Origin: a virus
Length of the DNA stretch: 64,000 nucleotides
Direction: 5' to 3' (one strand)
IMG/VR virus record: IMGVR_UViG_3300011116_000925
Location: 1-64,000 of that record
In this document: piece after piece, positions 24,784-32,106 of the stretch
How the letters are laid out: each line of letters begins with the position of its first letter
Position numbering within the stretch: position 1 is the stretch's first letter
Program-made: the position numbers and the translations under genes
The notes under the pieces: model-generated
Told to the model about the DNA's origin: nothing
Seen by the model: only the letters and a program-made list of their open reading frames with translations
Databases searched by the model: none

Positions 24784-25648
24784 ATTCACTAAGTTCTCGA
24801 ATTAATTGATCCAATTGTGGAACTCTAACAATTGCCGTTGATAGATTACCATAATGAGATTCTAAACATTCCATCAACAGATTTTTAATATCTGATTCTA
24901 CTGGACCATGTTGTAATGTGCTCTTTGCATACAATTCTTCAAGAATTTTTTCTTTAGATTGGAAATAATTATCCAACATTTCAAATGTCCATTCACCACG
25001 GCGAATGCTTTTCAATTGTTCTCTATTGCGTTGAATATCCAGATCATGTTCTGTAAGAATTTGTTCAACTTCGTTCAGTAAACGAACGATATGATATGCA
25101 AATTTTAGATCATAACCAAATTGTTTGATACTAGCATCTCTTTTTGGATTAGTTGCATTACTCTTATTTTTAATCTTATGAAGTTGAGCATAAGCATAAC
25201 CCTTAAATTTATGCCAACATCCCTTATGTAGGAAAATTTTTCGCTGTTCTCTAATTCGTTCTGCAATTTGAGTGCTGTGAATCACACAATTTCTAGGCAC
25301 AAATAAACTATCCAACATATTTGGATTGTTATCCATGCAAAGTTGGAAATATTTTACAATTCCGTAAATAGAAAAATCATATTCTACATTTGAACTCGTA
25401 TCAATAATATGATGTTCAGACCATACGTCAAATTTTTGAATCTGACGACCAAATCCTGCAATTTCACCAGCTAGGTGTGGGAATACCAATTCCTTAGGAG
25501 GAATACAAATACCATATACGTCTCTGTCACTATCATCGTTATTCACACCATAGGCTTGGCTGCCCATAATTACCATCATAACGGTATTATTAGGCAGCCA
25601 CTGTGGCGGATGAATTACATTCTGTTTGGATAGATGATCTAAAATCAT
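24764..25648 (-). CDS. RlaP/YcgL-type nucleotidyltransferase
   Basis: Nucleotidyltransferase of the family named for RNA-repair operons. The motif GSQAYGVNNDDSDRDVYGI (GS then D-x-D) is the catalytic signature, near residue 30, with a third acidic residue in VEYDF. A helical region follows (KFKGYAYAQLHK). Start taken at ATG 25648 (MILDHLSKQ), 6 bp after a TATACT box; eight codons further upstream lie in the promoter. Known family members are linked to RNA end repair; the substrate here is unknown. Confidence 0.85.
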   Translation of the reverse strand: MILDHLSKQNVIHPPQWLPNNTVMMVIMGSQAYGVNNDDSDRDVYGICIPPKELVFPHLAGEIAGFGRQIQKFDVWSEHHIIDTSSNVEYDFSIYGIVKYFQLCMDNNPNMLDSLFVPRNCVIHSTQIAERIREQRKIFLHKGCWHKFKGYAYAQLHKIKNKSNATNPKRDASIKQFGYDLKFAYHIVRLLNEVEQILTEHDLDIQRNREQLKSIRRGEWTFEMLDNYFQSKEKILEELYAKSTLQHGPVESDIKNLLMECLESHYGNLSTAIVRVPQLDQLIRELSELVESYK

Positions 25649-25654
25649 AGTATT

Positions 25655-25682
25655 AGTATAACAGTTCTGCAATCTTGGTCAA
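25655..25682 (-). promoter_or_regulatory. Host-type promoter, leaderless
   Basis: TTGACC, 16 bp, TATACT, then AATACT and the ATG. Nearly identical in layout to the promoter at 23932. Confidence 0.75.
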
Positions 25683-25704
25683 GTTACAGATTGAAGAAAA
25701 GTTA

Positions 25705-26262
25705 TTATTCAGAAACACTATTCAAGTCTGGTGGTAATCCCAAATCATTGTTTAATTTATTATACAAAGGAGCTGGAAGAGCACCCATTTTACCATTCAT
25801 TACCTGATCTACCAAAGACGCGAGTTCTGGCCATGATTCCTTAACCTTTGTCGGACTTCTGTTGACAATTCGACTGATAATCTGATGTTGAATAACTCGA
25901 ATTTCTTCATTCTTGGCACGTAATTCTTCACCATATTTCATCATTGATTCAAATTCTTCATTTGTTACTGGAACTCGTTCTCCACCATACGATCGACTTT
26001 GAGCAATTGGAATCATTCTGAATCCAAGATCAATTGTTCCCGTTCTTCCATCTTCCGCAACAACATAAACCATAGATTGTTGACTCAGATAATTCCCAGA
26101 AGGAGTATCAAGCATAGCACGAATATCCTCAGGAACTCTCATTAGAAGCAAATCAGCAAATTTATTCGTGTGTGTTTCCTTGTAAGATTTTGCAGCTGGA
26201 ACCAATTTGACTTGTAGAGCCAAATTAGCGATATCTCCGGCATCTTGTCGATTAATTTTCAT
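25705..26262 (-). CDS. Hypothetical protein (weak Nmad5-like N-terminus)
   Basis: Start at ATG 26262 (MKINRQDAGDIAN) with AGGA upstream. 185 residues, helical N-terminus, a beta-rich middle (SMVYVVAEDGRTG) and a helical C-terminal half. The N-terminal region recalls Nmad5, a domain tied to nucleotide modification in phages, but the match is by eye and weak. Confidence 0.68.
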   Translation of the reverse strand: MKINRQDAGDIANLALQVKLVPAAKSYKETHTNKFADLLLMRVPEDIRAMLDTPSGNYLSQQSMVYVVAEDGRTGTIDLGFRMIPIAQSRSYGGERVPVTNEEFESMMKYGEELRAKNEEIRVIQHQIISRIVNRSPTKVKESWPELASLVDQVMNGKMGALPAPLYNKLNNDLGLPPDLNSVSE

Positions 26263-26278
26263 AATATTTTTTCCTAAG

Positions 26279-26698
26279 TTATGGTGATACAATGGCAATA
26301 TGACGTGGAATAACGGTATTGTTTTTTGTTTGACCAGCTGATTCAGAAGTTGTCGTCATTGGTACCGCATTGAACAATGTTTCAAGGATCTTCTTCTCTC
26401 GCTCCATTTTATGAGTCTGTAGAAAGGTCATTAGATCCATATTTGGAGCAGACGGAAGCAATCGCATTTCATTTTCAGAATTAAGATAATAAGCATTTAT
26501 GGTAATTCCTCGAAGTGAATTCACCTTATCAATATAATATTGATCTCGCCTAAACCATCTAGATGCACCATCTACCAAATCCTTGGCTCGATATTTGGCT
26601 GTAACCAGACTAATGTAGTGCGGAGTAGCAACAAATCCCTTATTACTATAATTAAATTTTCCTGTGCCATCTGCAATCAAATAAAAATTCTTACTCAT
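26279..26698 (-). CDS. Hypothetical protein
   Basis: A 139-residue basic protein (MSKNFYLIADGTGKFNY) with a strand-rich N-terminal half. Overlaps the gene upstream by ATGA and is followed by the Nmad5-like candidate, so it belongs to a compact early operon. No domain recognised. Confidence 0.68.
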   Translation of the reverse strand: MSKNFYLIADGTGKFNYSNKGFVATPHYISLVTAKYRAKDLVDGASRWFRRDQYYIDKVNSLRGITINAYYLNSENEMRLLPSAPNMDLMTFLQTHKMEREKKILETLFNAVPMTTTSESAGQTKNNTVIPRHIAIVSP

Positions 26699-26889
26699 TC
26701 CTTCTCTCCTTCAATTTTAAGAAACAATTCAATAGCTTGATCTGGATAATAGGCGCCATGAATCATTATGGCTTCCGTTATTTCCATATCTGTAAGATGT
26801 AGATCTCTACCTTGGGATGCCTTAAATGAATCCCGCAAATATCCACACATCACAATATCATCGTTTGATAGATTTCTATGTGATGACAT
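26695..26889 (-). CDS. Small hypothetical protein
   Basis: 64 residues from ATG 26889 (MSSHRNLSNDD); a start further upstream would sit deep in the preceding gene. It overlaps that gene's last 14 bases, including its TAG stop. Helical, acidic C-terminus. Confidence 0.65.
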   Translation of the reverse strand: MSSHRNLSNDDIVMCGYLRDSFKASQGRDLHLTDMEITEAIMIHGAYYPDQAIELFLKIEGEKE

Positions 26890-27121
26890 AATCAATTGCT
26901 TCCTTTTTAGTTTTAAATGGACCATATACTCTAACGAATTCATCCGCAATACTATTGAATATCATTAGATCACCACCTTTAAGGAATCTAAAAGGAATTG
27001 GTTCACGATCTATTGCAAAACCAAGGTAATATCTAAAAGATACATATGATGGTTTATTCTGATATTTTTCATATTCAGTTTGAATAAACCTATGTAGTTC
27101 TAGTCCAGATTTAATTTTCAT
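26876..27121 (-). CDS. Small hypothetical protein
   Basis: 81 residues (MKIKSGLELHRFIQ) ending in a TAG within the next gene. The tail KTKKEAIDYV suggests a small alpha/beta fold. No family recognised. Confidence 0.66.
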   Translation of the reverse strand: MKIKSGLELHRFIQTEYEKYQNKPSYVSFRYYLGFAIDREPIPFRFLKGGDLMIFNSIADEFVRVYGPFKTKKEAIDYVIT

Positions 27122-27124
27122 TAA

Positions 27125-27433
27125 TTAAATCATATCTGCATTTGTATATACAAATGCCCAAAAAAACCAACCAATATTCCCACGTGGATCTTTCAGTTGG
27201 AATTGTTTTCCACATTCACGACGAATCTTTACCTTTGATACCACTTCCATAATATCACCAGGATTAGCAACTGAAGAAGTTTGCCAACCAATTAACTTAC
27301 CACTAGTATTGGTAATCATTTCTCCTGCACTATTGGTGCCACCAGTGATATATGGTTCCTGTCGCTTATCCAAGAACAACATTTGTCGCATCTTGATCTT
27401 AGCACCAGGAACCATTAGAGTTCTCTTCAACAT
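27125..27433 (-). CDS. Small hypothetical protein
   Basis: 102 residues, basic, beta-rich, with a Trp/Phe cluster near the end (GNIGWFFWAFVY). Overlaps the gene upstream by 7 bp. No family recognised. Confidence 0.66.
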   Translation of the reverse strand: MLKRTLMVPGAKIKMRQMLFLDKRQEPYITGGTNSAGEMITNTSGKLIGWQTSSVANPGDIMEVVSKVKIRRECGKQFQLKDPRGNIGWFFWAFVYTNADMI

Positions 27434-27804
27434 AATTCTGAATCTTCTTCTTTCAATTCTTTCAATTGGATTTCAAGTTCTTTAATTTTTTTCTGCCGAG
27501 TCTTTCTGATTAGGGCAGTTTGTGCAGTAATGGGAGTAATGCAAGTTTTTTCAATAAATCCACCATCACCCCAAAACCAAAAATTATCCATTGTGACAGC
27601 AACTTCAATAATGTGTTGAAGTTTGCCTTCAAATACTCCTAAAAATTTATGATTTGCTGCAATATGATTTTCAACCGTTTGATCTTCACTCCAAACAATC
27701 CACAAGCCCATTTCATTGGGCTTGTGTTTCTTCATAAGGGTCTTGTATGCTTTACCCTTTTTGAAAAGCTGAAGTTTATTCTGAAGGTTGAAAGTATTAT
27801 TCAT
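27427..27804 (-). CDS. Hypothetical protein with C-terminal coiled coil
   Basis: 125 residues. The C-terminal third (RQKKIKELEIQLKELKEE) is a short coiled coil. A 10 bp inverted repeat lies inside the reading frame at 27701-27726. The ATG is formed by TAATG with the small membrane gene upstream. Confidence 0.68.
   Translation of the reverse strand: MNNTFNLQNKLQLFKKGKAYKTLMKKHKPNEMGLWIVWSEDQTVENHIAANHKFLGVFEGKLQHIIEVAVTMDNFWFWGDGGFIEKTCITPITAQTALIRKTRQKKIKELEIQLKELKEEDSELC
27701..27726 (-). repeat. Inverted repeat inside a coding region
   Basis: CACAAGCCCA and TGGGCTTGTG around a 6-base loop, unusually GC-rich for the surroundings. Confidence 0.6.
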
Positions 27805-27914
27805 TAGAATAATCGAGTGACCCTGTCCAGTGTCACCAGGGTCATCATAACAACCCCACTAACACCAAAAGTCATAACAAGATTGGTAGCAAAGTTCATA
27901 AGAACGAAACTCAT
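27804..27914 (-). CDS. 36-residue hydrophobic peptide
   Basis: Short frame starting MSFVLMNFATNLVMTF with a strong AGGAG 8 bp upstream of the ATG. One continuous hydrophobic segment (about residues 2-28) and a short charged tail (LDRVTRLF). Its TAA forms TAATG with the next gene and it begins 12 bp after the AAA+ gene, so the spacing is that of a real operon member. It is likely a small inner-membrane peptide. Confidence 0.7.
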   Translation of the reverse strand: MSFVLMNFATNLVMTFGVSGVVMMTLVTLDRVTRLF

Positions 27915-27926
27915 TTTTATTTCTCC

Positions 27927-28973
27927 TTACTTCATCACAGTGATTTCAGCAATACGCTTCCAACGATCCGGCTCAGTCTTGTACACATCAGCAATCTTCT
28001 GAACCGTACGCAAAGACAATTCACGGAGCCGACCAAGATTAGCGAACATGAAATCCACAATTTGATCGACCGCGGTAGGATCAGTGAATTCGTACGAATC
28101 GAGCATACCATCCTGTACAATCTGTCGAATTCGAAGCATCTTCTCTCGAGTGCTATGAATCGTCAGATCGATATAATGACTCCGCGATTCGAGAGCCTCG
28201 AGATGGCCTCGAATCTTCTTGCTGCGAACGTGATCAAAATTCACATTCGTGATGAAAATTGCAGAGCCCTTGAACTCGAAGCGGTTAGGTACGCCCTCCT
28301 GACGGAGCAGTCGACTGTCACTATTCCAGCTGATGAACCTCTTGGCGCTGGTATCGAGTGCAGCCTTCAAAATGTTCAGCGCAATCTCGTCGAACAGGAT
28401 GCTATCACAATCGTCGAAAGCCAGGACACAACCAGGTTCACTATATTCGAACAGCTTAGCATAGAGACCCAGAGCACTCATGCTGCCCTTGACAATCTCA
28501 TACTTGACCTTGGTCTGTGCAATAACATCGAACATGCCCGAACGCTGGAGCACCTGTTCGACGCCAAAGCTCTTGCCGATGCCCGGAGGACCCGAGACGA
28601 TCATCGATCGAACCGAACCATTCACGGCACCCTGGGTCATTACATCCAGAATCTCGAAGCGCTCACGGACTCGTTCGATGATCTGTTCATCGGTTTCCTC
28701 GACCTTCGGTTTCACATCAGGGACTTCAGTAGTTGATACCACGGTCGTATGCAGCGAATCGAGCATGTTGACAGTAGCAGGAATAATGTATTCCTTCTTC
28801 GCGACCTTCACTCGAATGTTCTTGTTTTCGTATTCACCAGGAAGATCATCATTGGACTTAACGGTCACAAAACCGCCCTTCGTACCAACTTGAAAATCCT
28901 TGACCAATTCAAAGGTCATTCCCGACACATCAATGCCTCGGAACGTCCCTTTAGTGATTGTAACGTAGCTCAT
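27927..28973 (-). CDS. AAA+ ATPase, GC-rich gene
   Basis: 348 residues. Walker A GPPGIGKS (128-135), Walker B CVLAFDDCDSILFDE with sensor-like IFITNVNF and an arginine-rich region (LEALESRSHYI). An N-terminal domain of about 100 residues precedes the ATPase. Phage homologues are often called ATPases of replication or DNA handling; gp44 clamp loader is not supported. The gene is about half GC, far above its neighbours, with different codon choice, which points to recent transfer. Confidence 0.82.
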   Translation of the reverse strand: MSYVTITKGTFRGIDVSGMTFELVKDFQVGTKGGFVTVKSNDDLPGEYENKNIRVKVAKKEYIIPATVNMLDSLHTTVVSTTEVPDVKPKVEETDEQIIERVRERFEILDVMTQGAVNGSVRSMIVSGPPGIGKSFGVEQVLQRSGMFDVIAQTKVKYEIVKGSMSALGLYAKLFEYSEPGCVLAFDDCDSILFDEIALNILKAALDTSAKRFISWNSDSRLLRQEGVPNRFEFKGSAIFITNVNFDHVRSKKIRGHLEALESRSHYIDLTIHSTREKMLRIRQIVQDGMLDSYEFTDPTAVDQIVDFMFANLGRLRELSLRTVQKIADVYKTEPDRWKRIAEITVMK

Positions 28974-29091
28974 TTAACCTCAACAATTAGTTGTTAACTG
29001 CTTACTTAATTATAATAACAAATCTTAGGAAAAACACAAGCAAATAATAGAGTAATATTAATGCGTTATCAACCTATTTTGAGTAATTTTA

Positions 29092-29331
29092 TTACTTAGA
29101 TTTGTCAATGATTTCAAACATGGTCGGAAGCACTCCAGTCATTTCTGATGCACTCCCACTGGTAATACGTATCTCCTTGAATTCACTACATAATACCGAT
29201 GTCATATTCATGTAACTATCATAAGTTCCATGCTTACGACTAATGGTTATATAGATTCTACCATTACGATTAGCTTGCCTAAAACGTATACCTGGATGAT
29301 TTTTACGTGCCTGTCCCAAATCTAGGGTCAT
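29092..29331 (-). CDS. Small hypothetical protein
   Basis: 79 residues (MTLDLGQARKNHPG), basic N-terminus, beta-rich middle. Overlaps the partner upstream by ATGA. The 118 bp between it and the AAA+ gene contain an inverted TAACAACTAATTGTTG stretch and a TATAAT-like box. Confidence 0.65.
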   Translation of the reverse strand: MTLDLGQARKNHPGIRFRQANRNGRIYITISRKHGTYDSYMNMTSVLCSEFKEIRITSGSASEMTGVLPTMFEIIDKSK

Positions 29332-29588
29332 TCAGTGTCCTTAATAATAGTAAGCATATCAGGGAGTGGTCCATATGGATACCCTATACGGCTCTCTAAA
29401 TCAGATTTCCGTTCTATGCGTTGAATACCCAAAAAATATCGACCAATTTGAATACCCCATAATCGAGTGATTTCTCTTGACACATTCTCAGGTAGAGCCC
29501 GCCTTCGGATGATTGTACCAGGGGTGTACAACCAATTTTCGATTGTAATACCTACCCGATTTCTCAACTTACCCGAGTAAATTCTCAT
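29328..29588 (-). CDS. Small hypothetical protein
   Basis: Start at ATG 29588 (MRIYSGKLRNRVG), 6 bp after a weak TAGCAT box. 86 residues, Arg-rich. It couples to the next gene and shares the closing Pro-Met-Phe/Leu-x-Ile-Ile motif (PTMFEIID, PDMLTIIK), so the two may be distant paralogues. Confidence 0.65.
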   Translation of the reverse strand: MRIYSGKLRNRVGITIENWLYTPGTIIRRRALPENVSREITRLWGIQIGRYFLGIQRIERKSDLESRIGYPYGPLPDMLTIIKDTE

Positions 29589-29594
29589 ATTCAA

Positions 29595-29622
29595 ATGCTA
29601 ACAGAATTCATTCAATTGTCAA
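29595..29622 (-). promoter_or_regulatory. Host-type promoter, leaderless
   Basis: TTGACA, 16 bp, TAGCAT, then TTGAAT and the ATG. It is back to back with the plus-strand promoter for the receiver-like gene. Confidence 0.55.
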
Positions 29623-29634
29623 CCATTAAAAGTA

Positions 29635-29662
29635 TTGTTTTTATAATAAAATATGTTACTAT
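29635..29662 (+). promoter_or_regulatory. Host-type promoter, leaderless
   Basis: TTGTTT, 16 bp, TACTAT, then AACACA and the ATG at 29669. Confidence 0.5.
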
Positions 29663-29668
29663 AACACA

Positions 29669-29977
29669 ATGTATAAGATGTACCTCGATGATCTTAGGAA
29701 TCCAAAAAATAATGGATTTATAATTGTCAGAAGCTTCAATGAAGCAGTGCAATATGTACAGACCCATGGATTTCCATCATATGTAAGCTTTGATCATGAT
29801 TTAGGTGATCACGCAGAAAAAACAGGATATGATTTTGCCAAATATTTGGTGGATCTTGACCTAAATGGTATTATGAAAATGCCAGATAATTTTGATTTCA
29901 ATGTACACAGTGCTAATCCGGTTGGAGCTACCAATATCAAAAACTACATGGAGAATTATCTTCGTTACCGAGATTAA
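29669..29977 (+). CDS. Cyclic-phosphate-processing receiver-like (cREC) protein
   Basis: 102 residues matching the stand-alone receiver-like family: MYLDDLRNPK (acidic pair), VSFDHDLGDHAE (central Asp cluster), TGYDFAKYLVDLDL, and VHSANPVGATNIKNYM. Comparative work by others links this family to RNA systems that handle 2',3'-cyclic phosphate ends. Together with the RlaP-like gene it points to RNA end processing. Activity not shown by sequence alone. Confidence 0.8.
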   Translation: MYKMYLDDLRNPKNNGFIIVRSFNEAVQYVQTHGFPSYVSFDHDLGDHAEKTGYDFAKYLVDLDLNGIMKMPDNFDFNVHSANPVGATNIKNYMENYLRYRD

Positions 29978-29985
29978 ATATCTAT

Positions 29986-30576
29986 ATGGTAACATTGGTT
30001 TATATTCATGGAGCTAATGCAACTGGAAACAGTTGGAATTATTTAAGAAGTAAAATAAAAGCAACCAATGAATATATCTTAGAATATTCAAGTTCAGTAA
30101 GATTTGAACAAAATTTTCAGAATATGATTAAATCTACTGAAAATTTAAATAGAGTATATCTAATTGGTCATAGTCTTGGTGGCATATATGCATATTATCT
30201 AGCCAATAAAATGCAAGGCAGATGTTTAGGTGGAATGAGTATTTCAACACCATTTGGTGGTATAAAATCTGCTTATCTACTTGGCTTCATTTTCCCATTT
30301 TATGCATTATTCCAAGATATAAAACCAACAAGTAAAGTTATTTCTCACATTTCCAATATCAAAAATATCAAAAATTGGACACAAGTAATAACTCACAAAG
30401 ATTTTAGTCCATTACTTAGAAATAATAATGACGGTGTGGTGACCGTTGCTAGTCAACATAAAATCAACTGTGAAAAAATTACAATGAATTTTAGCCACAA
30501 TGAAATCCTGCAAAGTTCATCACTTGCAGGATTGATCATTAATAAAAGTGGTTTAAATTTAAATTCACAAATTTAA
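29986..30576 (+). CDS. Alpha/beta hydrolase, lipase-like
   Basis: 196 residues with an oxyanion HGANATG near the start, nucleophile GHSLGG and acid/base candidates in NDGVVTV and FSHNEIL, giving a complete Ser-Asp-His set. No signal peptide. A cytoplasmic esterase or lipase is likely; a late membrane or lysis role is speculative. It follows the cREC gene after 8 bp, so the two form a short plus-strand operon. Confidence 0.8.
   Translation: MVTLVYIHGANATGNSWNYLRSKIKATNEYILEYSSSVRFEQNFQNMIKSTENLNRVYLIGHSLGGIYAYYLANKMQGRCLGGMSISTPFGGIKSAYLLGFIFPFYALFQDIKPTSKVISHISNIKNIKNWTQVITHKDFSPLLRNNNDGVVTVASQHKINCEKITMNFSHNEILQSSSLAGLIINKSGLNLNSQI
30504..30533 (+). repeat. 10 bp inverted repeat near gene end
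   Basis: AATCCTGCAA and TTGCAGGATT around a 10-base loop within the last codons of the hydrolase gene, near the converging gene end. No T-run. Confidence 0.5.
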
Positions 30577-31031
30577 TCAGCCTGTCGAACAAAATAGTGA
30601 ATTCGTTCTGCAGCATTTCCAAAATATTCTCTGCAACAATTTACTACTTCATTGACATCATATGGTTTGCAACTAAAACAATCAAAATAATAAGAACCTA
30701 ATCCAGTATTCTTGGGATCATATTCAACAAAATGAACACATATATTTGACGTTTCTATCAATTGCATAGCAGTAATGCCTAGTTTATTACCACTTCCAAA
30801 TCGAACGATTTGAGGTTCTCCATATGGTACCATATCGATACGAGTTACCAAATCTTTGATAAAGGCATAAATTAAATCAGGATCACTAATCTTTTTAATA
30901 TCTGCGCCGCCTGCATCAATTGATAGATGATATCCCCAATATGGGGAATTGTCGTCAGTTGTGTTCATTACATAAAATCCCTTTCTAGGCTTCTTAGATC
31001 TATTTATAAGTTCTTTTGATGAAAGAATCAA
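30573..31031 (-). CDS. speD: S-adenosylmethionine decarboxylase-like (SpeD)
   Basis: 152 residues with the SpeD layout: WGYHLSIDAGGAD, FGSGNKLGITAMQL, TSNICVHFVEYD (the serine here sits where the enzyme cuts itself to make the pyruvoyl group), and YYFDCFSCKPYD. Standard enzymes read SH in place of SN, so activity needs testing. It makes decarboxylated SAM for spermidine. It lies about 1 kb from the agmatinase gene in the same direction. Confidence 0.78.
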   Translation of the reverse strand: MILSSKELINRSKKPRKGFYVMNTTDDNSPYWGYHLSIDAGGADIKKISDPDLIYAFIKDLVTRIDMVPYGEPQIVRFGSGNKLGITAMQLIETSNICVHFVEYDPKNTGLGSYYFDCFSCKPYDVNEVVNCCREYFGNAAERIHYFVRQAD

Positions 31032-31038
31032 TTTCTTT

Positions 31039-31557
31039 CTAATCGTATATTTTAGGAAATCCTACTATCATTTTTCGTTTTTTTGTTCCCATTATTTCAC
31101 GATAATAATGATATCCATCATCATCCAATTCAATTTTTTTCCCAGGCAATAATAACTTAACATAAGTATTGGATACTGGTTTAGCACCTAATTTAATAAA
31201 ATGATCTTCCATTTTATCACTAACTTCAGACCATGTTGTTTTCATAGATAAGTCTTGTTTTGATAATAAGTGGAAATCCCTAGTTCCCTGTTTTGTCTGA
31301 TTTGTACCACTTGCTATTCCTTTTCTACCAAATGAATCTTTATAAATGCGGAATGCAGTAATATGATCACCACGCTTAATTATTTTCCAAATTCCAGAAT
31401 CATAGATTAATTCTTTTTTATCTTTCGCACCCTTATATCCACCAACATATGAATATGATTTAGATAGCATATCCCATATTTGATCTACATATTCTTGTTT
31501 TGCATCTGGATCAATGAGATTTAATACTCTTTCCAGAAGCATAATATCAGCTTTCAT
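31039..31557 (-). CDS. Hypothetical protein, possible GNAT-type
   Basis: 172 residues with conserved-looking blocks VLNLIDPDAKQEYVDQIW, KKELIYDSGIWKIIK, HITAFRIYKDSFGRKGIA and DDGYHYYREI. The order is suggestive of an acetyltransferase-like fold but no pyrophosphate loop is convincing. It directly follows the ART-like gene (3 bp), so they may work together. Confidence 0.7.
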   Translation of the reverse strand: MKADIMLLERVLNLIDPDAKQEYVDQIWDMLSKSYSYVGGYKGAKDKKELIYDSGIWKIIKRGDHITAFRIYKDSFGRKGIASGTNQTKQGTRDFHLLSKQDLSMKTTWSEVSDKMEDHFIKLGAKPVSNTYVKLLLPGKKIELDDDGYHYYREIMGTKKRKMIVGFPKIYD

Positions 31558-31560
31558 TTT

Positions 31561-32103
31561 TCATTTCCTCACATATCCATAGCCAACAATGAAATTAGGT
31601 GGAATTATTTTTGGATACCGAATTTCTGTTCTAGCATAATATTCAACATCTGACATTCCACCATCTATCACTAATTTTTGATATTCTTCTTTATCACTAA
31701 GCCTTTTTGCAATTTCAGTCATTGCTCCTCTCATTGGAGCCATTTTATGTAAAAAATCACTCTGTGGAATTTTAATTACAAAAGTAACACGTTCATGATT
31801 GGGTACATGTAATACTTTTGCACCAACACTTCTAAAAGTTTTTAATCGAAATTGTGTTTCTCCACCTGCTCCACTCATACTTGCATATCCATGTGCTGTA
31901 TTTGGTTCTAATGCCAATGAAACCCAACCAGCAGTATAGCCTTCTAAAGGAGCAGATAATCCATTTTTTAAAACACTATCAATATTTCGCTCATGTGTTC
32001 CATGATAAAATATCACAGGATCAGAATCTAACCACCAACCTATTTTTGTAAATCTAGCAATTTGTAATGGCTCAGTTGATTCAAATATCTCATAAAATCG
32101 CAT
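31561..32103 (-). CDS. ADP-ribosyltransferase-like protein, H-Y-E type
   Basis: 180 residues. N-terminus MRFYEIFE-STEP fits a capsid-targeting peptide with an IFE-S site. The body reads as a PARP/Tpt1-like transferase: His34 in FYHGTHE, IDSVLKNGLS, VSLALEPNTAHGYASMS with Tyr73, and Glu160 in TEIRYP. A late box 4 bp before the ATG marks it as a late, likely virion, gene. Tpt1-like phosphotransferase is the main alternative. No close similarity to the R-S-E paralogues. Confidence 0.75.
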   Translation of the reverse strand: MRFYEIFESTEPLQIARFTKIGWWLDSDPVIFYHGTHERNIDSVLKNGLSAPLEGYTAGWVSLALEPNTAHGYASMSGAGGETQFRLKTFRSVGAKVLHVPNHERVTFVIKIPQSDFLHKMAPMRGAMTEIAKRLSDKEEYQKLVIDGGMSDVEYYARTEIRYPKIIPPNFIVGYGYVRK

Positions 32104-32106
32104 TCA

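Noticed and set aside
28062-28893. Long open frames opposite the AAA+ ATPase gene
   Set aside because: They are antisense to a well-supported ATPase and result from its high GC content; no ribosome site or homology-like motif.
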